The position numbers and the translations under genes were made by a program. Of a DNA stretch of 64,000 nt, positions 9,672-18,011 are shown one piece after another. The notes beneath the pieces are model-generated. The model was not told where the DNA came from, ran no database searches, and was given only the letters and a program-made list of their open reading frames with translations. Source of the DNA: JAJEFO01 sp965221845 (lineage in GTDB: Bacteria > Pseudomonadota > Alphaproteobacteria > Rhodobacterales > Rhodobacteraceae); contig OZ244919.1 of the NCBI GenBank assembly GCA_965221845.1, positions 2,666,001 through 2,730,000 on the forward strand, given 5' to 3'. Within the stretch, counting starts at the first letter, position 1; each line of letters opens with the position of its first letter.

Positions 9672-10193
9672 ACCTTTCTGGTCCGGTTTCCCGGATCAGT
9701 GGCGTGCCGGCCGCGGCGCGCGCGGCGCCCGTGCGATCGGGCGACGTTCCCGGTGCGTCGCCCGGCCTGGCCGGTGATTGCGATTCTCCGGGTGCCGCGA
9801 TGGCGTTGCAGCGCCACGCGCCGATGCCCGTCAGGCGGTTCGACAACGACATCGCGCGCGCCGCGCTGTTTCCACCGGACCTGGAGCGCGTCCCGCTTGA
9901 GAGCCTGGTCGCCCGCCATCTCGCCGGGCATGGGGGAGCTCCTCGACCGGCCTGCGCCGGGCGCGACGGATGGCAGGCCACGGGACCTGATGGCCGGTCC
10001 GCGCGTGCACGGCCGTCTGCAGCCCCGCTGCAAGGACGCGACCGGCGCCCGGCACATCGCGCGGTCCCGCCCGAAGGACGGGGTGCCCGCAACATCCGGC
10101 CGGTTCCGGCGTGGCGGACCGCCGAATCACGCTGATCGCTGTCGCGACGCCGGACACGGGCGCACGCGCGCTCCGAAAGCCGGTTGCGACGCA
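9672..10193. other. Intergenic DNA without a recognisable gene
   Basis: About 520 bp between rsmI and a decayed DUF4143 gene. All open frames are GC-driven and none shows a recognisable family. The yraN gene expected here in related genomes could not be found in any frame. Positions about 9775-9830 share a patchy similarity (including ATGGCGTTGCAGCG) with 43515-43565 in another eroded region, which suggests the remains of a repeated mobile sequence. Confidence 0.5.
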
Positions 10194-10463
10194 TCATGCG
10201 TCGAGGCTGCTCACGGGAAGGGCGAATGCACGGTTCCCGGAAGTGAGCTTTCCCCGTCCGAGACAGAGGACGATTCCCGTGCACGTCCTGCTGCGGCCGG
10301 GGCCGTCAGTGGCAAACCGCTTGAGGCGCTTGAAATCCATGCCGCTGACGGAAGCAGATGGCTTGGTCTCAATGTTGACCAGATGGCTTCCACCGTCGGT
10401 CAGGATGTCGATCTCGCGCCGGTCAGCGTTTCGCCAATGGTAGAGTCGGCAGTCGGAATCCTG
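10194..10463 (-). pseudogene. C-terminal fragment of an AAA ATPase with DUF4143 domain
   Basis: The last 89 residues resemble the end of DUF4143-type ATPases: CRLYHWRNADRREIDILTD, VNIETKPSASVSGMDFKRL (normally an I/V-E-V-K nuclease-like motif in this family; here IETKPS), and the typical ending GIVLCLGRGK...FALPVSSL before TGA. The ATPase part and the rest of DUF4143 are missing; upstream the frame runs into unrelated sequence close to the gshB start. This is therefore the remnant of a larger acquired gene. Confidence 0.65.
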
Positions 10464-10624
10464 CATCGGCAGGGCGCTGCCTGGCCGGCGGCGACAGGCC
10501 GCCGCGGGTTCCGTCCTGAAGATCCGGGGAACCTTTCGACAGGGCGGCACATTGCGGCCGGCAGCTGCCTGGCCGCCATTGATGCCTGCGCCGCCTTGGG
10601 CCAGAAAGCATGCGCGAGGTGCGC

Positions 10625-11560
10625 ATGAGAGCCGCGATACAGACGGATCCCGTCGGCCCGATGGACATCGAGGCCGACTCGACTTTCCGGCTTGCCGAGG
10701 AGGCACAGGCCCGGGGCGCGGAACTGTTCCACTACCTTCCGGACAGCCTGTTCTGGGAGGAAGGGCGCGTTGCGGCGCGCGGCCGGCCCCTGGAGGTGCG
10801 TCGCGTGAAGGGCGACCATTTCCGGCTTGGCGAGGAGACGGTCGTGCAGCTGGACGCGTTCGACGTGATCTGGCTCCGTCAGGATCCGCCTTTCGACACG
10901 GGCTACATCACGACCACGCACCTGCTCGAACTGGTGCCGGACACCCTCGTGGTCAACGATCCGTTCTGGGTCAGGAACTGTCCGGAGAAGCTGCTCGTGC
11001 TCCGGTTCCCGGATCTGACGCCGCCGACGCTTATCGCGCGCAGCCTTGATGCGATTCGCGCGTTCGCGGCACGGCATGGCGACATCATCCTCAAGCCGCT
11101 CTACGGCAACGGCGGTGCCGGGGTGTTCCACCTGACACGCGACGACCGGAACCTTGCCTCGCTGCACGAAATGTTCACCGCGGCGTCGCGCGAGCCCCTG
11201 ATTGCCCAGAAATTCCTTCCGGAAGTGATGAACGGCGACAAGCGGATCATCCTGGTCGACGGGGAGCCCGTGGGTGCGGTCAACCGCATCCCGCCTGAAG
11301 GCGAGACACGCTCGAACCTCCATATCGGCGGCCGGGCGGAACGGGCAGGCCTGACTGCGCGTGACCGCGAGATATGCGATTCCATCGGGCCGCTGCTTCG
11401 CGAGAAGGGGCAGGTCTTCGTGGGAATCGATGTCATTGGCGATTGCCTGACGGAGATCAACGTGACCTCGCCCACCGGCATTCAGGAGCTTGAGCGGTTC
11501 GACGGCATGAACGTCGCCGGCAGGATCTGGGACGCCGTCGACGCGCGGCTCGCCGTTTGA
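10625..11560 (+). CDS. gshB: Glutathione synthetase
   Basis: ATP-grasp ligase joining gamma-glutamylcysteine and glycine; cytoplasmic, 311 residues. The ATG at 10625 gives MRAAIQTDPVGPMDIEADST, which matches the standard start MxxAFQMDP of the family and has GAGG about six bases upstream; an ATG at 10610 would only add five residues. The ATP-grasp core is visible as ILKPLYGNGGAGVF (near 160), QKFLPEVMNGDKRIILVDG (near 200), and EINVTSPTGIQE near the C-terminus, the metal-binding region. Confidence 0.96.
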   Translation: MRAAIQTDPVGPMDIEADSTFRLAEEAQARGAELFHYLPDSLFWEEGRVAARGRPLEVRRVKGDHFRLGEETVVQLDAFDVIWLRQDPPFDTGYITTTHLLELVPDTLVVNDPFWVRNCPEKLLVLRFPDLTPPTLIARSLDAIRAFAARHGDIILKPLYGNGGAGVFHLTRDDRNLASLHEMFTAASREPLIAQKFLPEVMNGDKRIILVDGEPVGAVNRIPPEGETRSNLHIGGRAERAGLTARDREICDSIGPLLREKGQVFVGIDVIGDCLTEINVTSPTGIQELERFDGMNVAGRIWDAVDARLAV

Positions 11561-11810
11561 GAGCCGTTCTGCCGGGGAGCGCGGACGGCCCTGCCACATG
11601 CAGGTCCCGTCAGGCTGCCGGCCCGGCCGTGCGCGTCCGTCCGGGCCACCTCCGCGGTTCGGCTGCTGCGCGGACGTCGCGACCGGCAGACGCCTGGCCC
11701 GCGGGTCACGTTCGCGGGGCGGTCCGGCATGCCCCGCGGCCTGCGCGCGATCCCTTGCTCATTGCATTTCCGGAACCTAACACTTGCTGCAAGCCAAGGA
11801 GCGGCAAGAC

Positions 11811-13007
11811 ATGCTGGACGGCAAGCGCGTTCTCCTGATCGTGGGCGGCGGGATCGCGGCCTACAAGTCGCTGGACTTGATCCGCCAGGTCCGCAAGGCC
11901 GGTGGGGCTGTGACTCCGGTGCTGACGCGTGCGGCGACGGAATTCATCACGCCGCTCTCGGCCTCGGCGCTTGCAGGGGAGAAGGCCTGTACGGATCTCT
12001 TCGACCTGACCGACGAGGCCGAGATGGGCCACATAGAGCTGTCGCGCAGCGCGGACATCCTGGTCGTTGCGCCGGCCACGGCCGATCTCGCCGCCAAGAT
12101 GGCCGGCGGGCATGCCGACGATCTGGCGTCAACGCTGCTGATGGCGACCGACGCGCCGGTCCTGATCGCTCCGGCCATGAACATGCGCATGTGGCTGCAC
12201 CCCGCAAACCAGCGGAACATGGCCGTGCTCGAGAGCGATGGCGTCGTGCGCGTCGGGCCGTCCGAAGGGGAGATGGCGTGCGGCGAATTCGGCCCCGGGC
12301 GCATGGCCGAGCCCGACGAGATCGTCGCTGCCATCGTCGCCCGGCTCGGCGCCGGGGCGCTTGCCGGCAGGCATGTGGTGGTCACGTCGGGGCCGACGCG
12401 CGAACCCGTCGATCCCGTCAGGTACGTCGCCAACCGCTCTTCCGGCGCGCAAGGGGCGGCGATCGCCGCGGCGCTTTCGGGGCTCGGGGCGAAGGTGACC
12501 TTCGTGACGGGCCCGGTGTCCGGGCCGCACCCACCGGGCGTCGCGGCGGTGCGTGTCGAGACGGCCCGCCAGATGCTCGAGGCCGTCAAGGCCGCGCTTC
12601 CCGCCGACGCGGCCGTGTTTGCCGCGGCGGTGGCGGACTGGCGCGTCGAGGCGGTGTCCGGGACCAAGATCAAGAAGCGCGGCCCCGGCGCCGGCCTGAC
12701 CCTTGATCTGGTTCAAACCCCCGACATCCTCGCGACGGTGTCGCGCATGCGCAAGGGACGCCCGGCGCTGGTCGTGGGCTTCGCTGCGGAGACCGACAAC
12801 GTGATCCGGAACGCCAGGGCGAAGCTGAGGCGCAAGAAGTGCGACTGGATCGTTGCCAATGACGTTTCGCCCGAGACGGGCGTCATGGGCGGCGCGCACA
12901 ACGCCGTGACGGTGATTGACGGCGCCGGCGAGGAAGCGTGGCCGCGCGCATCGAAGGAGCATGTGGCCCGCAGGCTCGCGCAGCGGATCGCCGACGCGCT
13001 TTCATGA
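11811..13007 (+). CDS. coaBC: Bifunctional phosphopantothenoylcysteine decarboxylase/synthetase
   Basis: Two steps of coenzyme A synthesis in one 398-residue protein. The N-terminal flavoprotein CoaC domain shows VGGGIAAYKS, the catalytic His in MGHIELSRSAD, and PAMNMRMW. The C-terminal CoaB domain starts near residue 185 with VVTSGPTREPVDPVRYVANR, with SSGAQG and KIKK further on. The ATG at 11811 has AGGAG about ten bases upstream. It overlaps dut by four bases (ATGA at 13004-13007), so the two are translationally coupled. Confidence 0.96.
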   Translation: MLDGKRVLLIVGGGIAAYKSLDLIRQVRKAGGAVTPVLTRAATEFITPLSASALAGEKACTDLFDLTDEAEMGHIELSRSADILVVAPATADLAAKMAGGHADDLASTLLMATDAPVLIAPAMNMRMWLHPANQRNMAVLESDGVVRVGPSEGEMACGEFGPGRMAEPDEIVAAIVARLGAGALAGRHVVVTSGPTREPVDPVRYVANRSSGAQGAAIAAALSGLGAKVTFVTGPVSGPHPPGVAAVRVETARQMLEAVKAALPADAAVFAAAVADWRVEAVSGTKIKKRGPGAGLTLDLVQTPDILATVSRMRKGRPALVVGFAAETDNVIRNARAKLRRKKCDWIVANDVSPETGVMGGAHNAVTVIDGAGEEAWPRASKEHVARRLAQRIADALS

Positions 13008-13468
13008 CGACCGGGATTCGCGTGACCTGGGCCCAAGGCGCGGACCGGAGCCTCCCGCTCCCGGCCTACGAGTCTTCCGGGGCGGCCGCCGCCGACCTTC
13101 GGGCGAACCTTCCGGAAGCGGACCGTCCGCGCATCGAGCTGTCGCCGGGCGAGCGGCGGCTGGTTCCGACCGGCCTGCATGTCGGGATACCCGCCGGGTT
13201 CGAGATGCAGATCCGTCCCCGCTCGGGTCTTGCGCTGAAGGACGGGCTGAGCCTCGCGAACGCGCCCGGCACGATCGACAGCGACTACAGGGGCCCTCTC
13301 GGCGTGATACTGGTCAATCTCGGCGCTGACCCGGTGGTCGTGGAGCACGGCCAGCGCGTCGCCCAGGCCGTGCTGGCGCCGGTTGCGCGTGCCAGGTTCG
13401 AGATCGTCGAGGCGCTCCCGGACACCGTGCGGGGCGCTGGCGGGTTCGGGTCGACGGGCCGCGGCTGA
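13004..13468 (+). CDS. dut: dUTP diphosphatase
   Basis: Homotrimeric dUTPase, 154 residues, hydrolyses dUTP to dUMP, keeping uracil out of DNA and feeding thymidylate synthesis. The conserved motifs are in order: AAADLRANL, IRPRSGLALKDGLS, NAPGTIDSDYRGPLGVILVN, and the flexible C-terminal arm GFGSTGR. It starts inside the end of coaBC and its TGA overlaps the ATG of the next gene (TGATG at 13466-13470), giving a coupled three-gene unit. Confidence 0.96.
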   Translation: MTTGIRVTWAQGADRSLPLPAYESSGAAAADLRANLPEADRPRIELSPGERRLVPTGLHVGIPAGFEMQIRPRSGLALKDGLSLANAPGTIDSDYRGPLGVILVNLGADPVVVEHGQRVAQAVLAPVARARFEIVEALPDTVRGAGGFGSTGRG

Positions 13469-14496
13469 TGGCGCTGGTCCTGGCCCTGGCAGCGGCGATC
13501 TGGCTTGCGGGGCGGCCGTTCGGCATTCCCGCGCGCGTTCGCGCCGTCCTGATTGCGGTTCTTTGCCTCGCGGCGCTTTCGATCCAGATCGCCCTTCCGG
13601 AGGGAAATCCATTGCGCGAAGCCACGGGCGGGTCCGCGCGTGCGTGGCTTGCGGCCGGGGCGCTGGCGGCGTCGGCCTGGGCGTACTGGCGCGTTCTGGC
13701 CCGCCTGCGCGCGCGCGTTCGACCCGAAGGCCGGGTCGCGCCGGATCCCGGCGCACATGCCGGCGAAATCGAGCGAAACGCGCGCCACATCGCGCTTCGC
13801 GAGATCGGAGGCGCCGGACAGAAGCGGCTGAAGGAGGCACGGGTCCTGGTCGTGGGGGCGGGCGGCCTCGGCGCGCCGGTCCTTCAATACCTCGCGGCCG
13901 CCGGCGTCGGCACGATCGGCGTCATCGACGGCGACATTGTCGAGCGCTCGAACCTCCAGCGCCAGGTGATCCACGCAGATGCGCGAATCGGCATGCCGAA
14001 GGTGTTTTCCGCGCAGAAGGCGATGTCCGAGCAGAACCCGTTCGTCAGCGTTCGCCCCTACAACCGCCGGCTGACCCGCGAGATCGCCGCCGGCCTTCTC
14101 GCGGACTATGACCTCGTCCTTGACTGCTCGGACAGCGCGGACACCCGGTACCTCGTCAACGAATTCGCCGTCCGGGGCGGGATCCCGCTGGTTTCGGGCG
14201 CCGTCACGCAGTGGGAAGGCCAGGTCAGCCTCTTCGATCCTGCGCGCGGAGGGCCTTGCTACGCGTGCGTCTTCCCTGAACCCGCCGCGCCCGGTCTGGC
14301 GCCGGACTGCGCGGAGGCCGGCGTCCTTGGCCCGCTGCCCGGAGTCGTGGGCACGATGATGGCGGTGGAGGCGATCAAGGAGATTTCCGGGGCGGGCGAG
14401 ACGCTGCGGGGCCGCCTGCTCATCTACGACGCGCTCTCCGGAGAGGTGAGCAGCGTCAGGTTCTCCAGGCGTCCGGACTGTCCGGTTTGTGCCTGA
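13468..14496 (+). CDS. HesA/MoeB/ThiF-family adenylyltransferase with N-terminal membrane segments
   Basis: 342 residues. The N-terminal 95 residues contain three short hydrophobic stretches (LVLALAAAIWLAG, VLIAVLCLAALSIQI, WLAAGALAASAWAYW), unusual for MoeB proper. From residue 105 a complete E1-like domain follows: RHIALREIGGAGQKRL, ATP-binding VVGAGGLGAPVLQYLAAAG, IDGDIVERSNLQRQV, DCSDSADTRYLVN, and two zinc-binding Cys pairs (CYAC and CPVC). Family members adenylate ubiquitin-like sulfur carriers such as MoaD or ThiS. Its partner is not in the window. It is the third gene of the coaBC-dut unit. Confidence 0.9.
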   Translation: MALVLALAAAIWLAGRPFGIPARVRAVLIAVLCLAALSIQIALPEGNPLREATGGSARAWLAAGALAASAWAYWRVLARLRARVRPEGRVAPDPGAHAGEIERNARHIALREIGGAGQKRLKEARVLVVGAGGLGAPVLQYLAAAGVGTIGVIDGDIVERSNLQRQVIHADARIGMPKVFSAQKAMSEQNPFVSVRPYNRRLTREIAAGLLADYDLVLDCSDSADTRYLVNEFAVRGGIPLVSGAVTQWEGQVSLFDPARGGPCYACVFPEPAAPGLAPDCAEAGVLGPLPGVVGTMMAVEAIKEISGAGETLRGRLLIYDALSGEVSSVRFSRRPDCPVCA

Positions 14497-14693
14497 GAGC
14501 CTGCCACAACGGCCATTTTCAAGAACTGCATGCCGTGCCCCGGCCGGGCCGGACATCAAATTAAATCAGTGCATGGCGTCCGAGTCAGGCTCCGGGACAT
14601 CGGGTGGAACGCCGTGCGCAACAGCCGCCTTTCCAAGGCGCGAACCATATGCTATCACCTGCCGAGGACAACTCGAGCAGAAATGGCAAGAAA

Positions 14694-15164
14694 ATGAGCG
14701 TCCTAGGCGGAAGACAGCGCCCGCTCAGGCTTTCGGACGGCGGCAAGCGAGGGGTGCTGACCCAGTTCGGTGCACTGTGCTGGCGGCGGCGCGGCGGCGA
14801 GATCCAGGTTCTTCTCGTGACTTCGCGGCGCCGAAGGCGATGGATCATTCCGAAAGGCTGGCCGCAGGACCGCGCCACGCCGGCAAAGGCCGCTGCAGCG
14901 GAAGCCTGGGAAGAGGCCGGCGTTCAGGGCGAGGCGAAGGCGACATGCCTCGGGATCTTCAGCTACGACAAGGTCGTCACGTCAAGGCAGGTCGCGCCGT
15001 GCGTGGTTGCCATATTCCCCATGCGCGTCAAGAAGCTGCGCCGGGACTTCCCGGAAGCCTCCCAGCGCAAGCGGAAGTGGTTTTCGCTGGCCGATGCTGC
15101 TAAGCTCGTGAGCGAGCCTGAGCTCGCGGCGATCATCGGGCGCTTCGATCCGGCGGCCGTGTGA
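14694..15164 (+). CDS. Nudix hydrolase
   Basis: 156 residues. The Nudix region is KGWPQDRATPAKAAAAEAWE followed by EAGV: it keeps Gly, the AEAWEEAGV form of REUxEExGU (Ala replacing Arg) and lacks the first Glu, which is typical of the diphosphoinositol-polyphosphate-like Nudix proteins frequent in alphaproteobacteria. The substrate cannot be inferred. The ATG at 14694 is close to the first conserved residues; an in-frame ATG at 14649 is possible. There is a 198-nt gap after the thiF-like gene, with no obvious terminator. Confidence 0.85.
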   Translation: MSVLGGRQRPLRLSDGGKRGVLTQFGALCWRRRGGEIQVLLVTSRRRRRWIIPKGWPQDRATPAKAAAAEAWEEAGVQGEAKATCLGIFSYDKVVTSRQVAPCVVAIFPMRVKKLRRDFPEASQRKRKWFSLADAAKLVSEPELAAIIGRFDPAAV

Positions 15165-15229
15165 TTCGGCGCGCCCGCCGCGGACCGTTGCCGACGGGCA
15201 TGGCAAGCTTGAGGCGGTGAGGAGACTCC

Positions 15230-15682
15230 ATGATCCGGTTCGCGCTAAAATGTGCCAATGGCCATTGCTTCGAGAGCTGGTTCGCCTCAAGCGGGACATT
15301 CTCCGAACTCGTGTCCGCCGGCCACGTGACATGCCCCGAATGCGACAGCGCCGACGTCTCGAAGGACCTGATGGCCCCGCAGGTGCGCGCCTCCCGCAGC
15401 AAGGCGGTCGCGAACGAGGCGCAGGACGAGACGCCGCGGCCGATGGCGGCGGGGCCCGATCCGGAAATTGCCGACGCGGTCCGCAAGCTCAAGGCCCATG
15501 TCGAGGAGAACTCGGACTATGTCGGCGACCGTTTCGTCAAGGAGGCCCGCGCGATGCATGACGGAACGGCGCCGCATCGGTCCATTCACGGGGAAGCGCG
15601 GTCGGACGAGGCCCGCAAGCTGATCGAGGACGGCGTGCCGGCGCTGCCCTTGCCGTTCATCCCGAGGCAGAGGACGAACTGA
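15230..15682 (+). CDS. DUF1178 family protein
   Basis: 150 residues beginning MIRFALKCANGHCFESWFAS, the conserved start of DUF1178, with a zinc-ribbon-like pair of Cys motifs (CANGHCF and CPECDSADV) in the first 45 residues. The C-terminal part has the conserved VGDRFVKEARAMHDG and ends LPFIP. Function is unknown. GGAG lies about eight bases upstream of ATG 15230. It is commonly found near Nudix genes in this group. Confidence 0.9.
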   Translation: MIRFALKCANGHCFESWFASSGTFSELVSAGHVTCPECDSADVSKDLMAPQVRASRSKAVANEAQDETPRPMAAGPDPEIADAVRKLKAHVEENSDYVGDRFVKEARAMHDGTAPHRSIHGEARSDEARKLIEDGVPALPLPFIPRQRTN

Positions 15683-16260
15683 GCCCGGCGGTCTGCATCT
15701 TCGCCCAAGTGTCCGGCCCTGCCTGGTGACGCGCCCGTTCGCCGAATCCTGAATTTGTTCAACGCCTGAAGCGCGCGCTGCGAGCGCTTCATGGCTCCTT
15801 TCCAATCGGACCCGCTCCCTCGCGGCCCGATGGCGTTCGGATGGGTTTTCCCTGCATTCGGACAGGAAAGCCCCCCCCCCCGCTCCCGGCGCGAGCCGGA
15901 AGCCGGGGCCTGTTTCGGTGGCCTTTCCCGATGTCAGGCGGCCTTCCTGGCCTGCCGCCTGGCTGCATGGACCTGCGCAGGTGGCTGCCGCCGGGCCGCT
16001 CCCGCTGGAGGCGGCGCGAGAGCCCGGCCATGATCCGGGCGACGGCGCGCCTGGCCGGCAGGCCGTCCTCCCCGCCGCCGGCGTTGACGTCGCCGTCGCA
16101 GCGGCTGGAGAACCGGCGCGCGAGGGCGACCGGGACGAAGGCGGCGCAGGGCTCCTGCCGGACGCCGTGCCCGGACTTCGCGTGGAAGCTCCCGATGACG
16201 GTCTTGCCGCTCCCGGACGTCTCCTCGATTCAAGAACGGGCTTTCTGGTTCACTGTGAGT
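15683..16260. other. Gene-poor stretch with dispersed repeat and C-tract
   Basis: About 580 bp upstream of hipBA with no convincing gene. It contains a 13-base C run near 15870, a dispersed repeat at 15829-15875, and a very GC-rich minus-strand frame in which a P-loop-like SGSGKT can be read near 16215, but without supporting context. Composition shifts abruptly to lower GC at about 16240, where the hip locus begins. Confidence 0.4.
15829..15875 (+). repeat. Dispersed repeat, copy 1 (with 21514-21557)
   Basis: Contains GCATTCGGACAGGAAAG-type sequence and shares about 36 of 44 positions with the complement of 21514-21557. Read in the same frame both give MAFGxxFPAFGQE. Two copies in unrelated intergenic regions suggest a repeated non-coding or mobile sequence. 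Confidence 0.5.
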
Positions 16261-16300
16261 TTACAAGGTCGAGCTTCTTCAACGAGAATGCCGATCAAAA

Positions 16301-16316
16301 ATTCCCGTACGGGAAT
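16301..16316. promoter_or_regulatory. HipB-type operator O1
   Basis: Perfect 16-bp palindrome ATTCCCGTACGGGAAT. First of three related palindromes upstream of hipB, sharing TTCCCGNNCGGGAA. HipB repressors bind inverted repeats of this general type, so cooperative autorepression is inferred. Confidence 0.7.
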
Positions 16317-16350
16317 TGTATTTGGAATCGAACCACCTTGACCCAGCCAT

Positions 16351-16368
16351 TATTCCCGTTCGGGAATA
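16351..16368. promoter_or_regulatory. HipB-type operator O2
   Basis: TATTCCCGTTCGGGAATA is a palindrome except for its two central bases. It lies 50 bp (centre to centre) downstream of O1 and just upstream of the proposed -35 box. Confidence 0.7.
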
Positions 16369-16374
16369 TCCTGT

Positions 16375-16403
16375 TTGACGCCAGCATGCCGGTCATGTAT
16401 CTT
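16375..16403 (+). promoter_or_regulatory. Predicted hipBA promoter
   Basis: TTGACG at 16375-16380 and TATCTT at 16398-16403, separated by 17 bp. The -10 box overlaps operator O3, which fits repression by the HipB-HipA complex. Prediction by eye. Confidence 0.55.
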
Positions 16404-16417
16404 CCCGATCAGGAATA
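16400..16417. promoter_or_regulatory. HipB-type operator O3
   Basis: TCTTCCCGATCAGGAATA, a less perfect version of O1/O2 (one mismatch in each arm). It covers the -10 box and the transcription start region, and its AGGA doubles as the Shine-Dalgarno sequence of hipB. Confidence 0.6.
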
Positions 16418-16420
16418 AAA

Positions 16421-16639
16421 ATGATGAACTCGACAGGCATCGGAACCACCATACGCGCTGCGCGAAAGGCGCAAGGCCTGCGGCAGGACGAACTCGCCGC
16501 CGCGGCCAATGTCGGCGTGCGCTTTCTGATCGAGCTCGAAGCCGGAAAGGAAACGGCCCAGCTCGGCAAGACGCTGGCGGTTCTGGCTGCGCTCGGGATC
16601 GACCTGTCCCTCACCCTGCCTGACGGGGCAGGTGCATGA
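16421..16639 (+). CDS. hipB: HipB-type antitoxin, XRE repressor
   Basis: 72-residue helix-turn-helix protein (IGTTIRAARKAQGLRQDELA, AAANVGVRFLIELEAGKETA) of the HipB family that neutralises HipA and represses the operon. Two adjacent ATGs (16421, 16424) can serve as start; AGGA lies six and nine bases upstream. The last four bases overlap the hipA ATG. Three palindromic operators lie upstream. The locus has lower GC than its neighbours, consistent with acquisition. Confidence 0.93.
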   Translation: MMNSTGIGTTIRAARKAQGLRQDELAAAANVGVRFLIELEAGKETAQLGKTLAVLAALGIDLSLTLPDGAGA

Positions 16640-17898
16640 CGCGGAGGCTTGTCGTCTGGTGGAATGGCGCGCGTGTTGGCCAGCTTGCGCTGAACGAATA
16701 CGGCGAGCCTGAGTTCGCTTACGCAGGAGACTGGCTCGCAATGCCGGACGCGAGGCCCGTTTCGGCTTCTCTGCCGCTGCAGTTCGAGCCTTTCGACCGG
16801 CGGGCAACGCTCCCCTTCTTCGAAGGTCTCTTGCCCGAGGCGTCACAGCGTACGGCCATCGCTCAGGCGCTTGGCGTTTCCGAGCGGAACGAATTCCGAC
16901 TCCTGGAAGAGATTGGCGGCGAGGTTGCGGGAGCCGTCGAAGTCTGGGCGGAGGGTGCCGAACCCGCTGCAGCGGGTGCAGAAGCCACTTCCCGAATTCT
17001 GGGCGATGACGGGCTGGTCGCGCTCATCGAGCGATTGCCAGCGCGGCCCATGCTGGCGGGCGGCGAAGACGGCTTGCGCCTCTCGCTCGCTGGCGCACAG
17101 TCGAAACTGCCTGTCGTCTACAAGGATGGCCAGGTCGCCCTGCCCGCGCCGGGGCAGCCGACAACGCATATCCTCAAGCCGGAGATCGCCGGGTTCGACG
17201 GCACGGCCGAGAACGAGGCCTTCTGCATGCTGCTGGCCCGCGCCATCGGGCTTGACGTCGCGACGACCGAGTGTTGCAGCGTTGGCGACAAGCGGTTCCT
17301 GCTGATCGAGCGTTATGACCGGCAGTCCGGAGAAGGCGGCAAGACCGTTCGTCTTCATCAGGAGGACTTCTGCCAGGCGCTCGGTTTCACGTCGGGACGC
17401 AAATACGCAAGCGATGGAGGGCCGGTCTTCCGGGACTGCTTTGCGCTTGTCAGGCGGGTGACGACGCGGCCCGCGGCGGAAGCGCTGAAGCTTCTGGATG
17501 CAGCCTTGTTCAACGCCATCATCGGCAATGCCGACGCCCATGCGAAGAATTTCAGCCTGCTCTATCATCCGGGCCGAACGCAGCTCGCGCCGCTCTATGA
17601 CCTTCTCTCCACGGTCGCCTTCCCCGATCTCAGCCAGCGCTTCGCCATGAAGATTGGCGGCCGCCGCACGCTTGAGGAAATTCATCCCGCCGATCTCGAA
17701 AAATTCGCAAAGGACATCGAGATCCGCGCGCCATTCGTTCGCAGGCGGATGGGTGAGATGGCGAATGCCATCGTGGAGCAATCTGCCGGTGTGGTCTCCG
17801 CGCTTGCCTTGCCGAGGGACCGACAAGCTGTCAGTGAGGCGATACGCCACACAACTGTCGAGAGGGCGCGATTGATCATGGACCGACTGGATCCGTGA
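16636..17898 (+). CDS. hipA: HipA-type Ser/Thr kinase toxin
   Basis: 420 residues, full length. HipA kinases inactivate targets such as glutamyl-tRNA synthetase by phosphorylation and cause growth arrest. N-terminal subdomain (VVWWNGARVGQLALNE, FFEGLLPE) is followed by the HipA core: the P-loop with autophosphorylated Ser, SLAGAQSKLPVV (about residue 150), the catalytic NADAHAKNFSLL (about 300) and the metal-binding Asp in LYDLLSTVAF. All key residues are present, so the toxin should be active. Translationally coupled to hipB (ATGA). The target is unknown. Confidence 0.95.
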   Translation: MTRRLVVWWNGARVGQLALNEYGEPEFAYAGDWLAMPDARPVSASLPLQFEPFDRRATLPFFEGLLPEASQRTAIAQALGVSERNEFRLLEEIGGEVAGAVEVWAEGAEPAAAGAEATSRILGDDGLVALIERLPARPMLAGGEDGLRLSLAGAQSKLPVVYKDGQVALPAPGQPTTHILKPEIAGFDGTAENEAFCMLLARAIGLDVATTECCSVGDKRFLLIERYDRQSGEGGKTVRLHQEDFCQALGFTSGRKYASDGGPVFRDCFALVRRVTTRPAAEALKLLDAALFNAIIGNADAHAKNFSLLYHPGRTQLAPLYDLLSTVAFPDLSQRFAMKIGGRRTLEEIHPADLEKFAKDIEIRAPFVRRRMGEMANAIVEQSAGVVSALALPRDRQAVSEAIRHTTVERARLIMDRLDP

Positions 17899-18011
17899 CG
17901 CGAACGCGCCCAAGCGTGTCTATGCCGCTTTTGGCTCGCTGAAGCGTTCGACCGGCCGGGGAAAGCCCGAAAAAGCTTATAAGACAAAAATATTCAGGGG
18001 GAATCCGGGCG

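Noticed and set aside
16031..16233. P-loop ATPase read from SGSGKT on the minus strand
   Set aside because: Isolated motif in a very GC-rich frame with no Walker B, start signal or homologous text.
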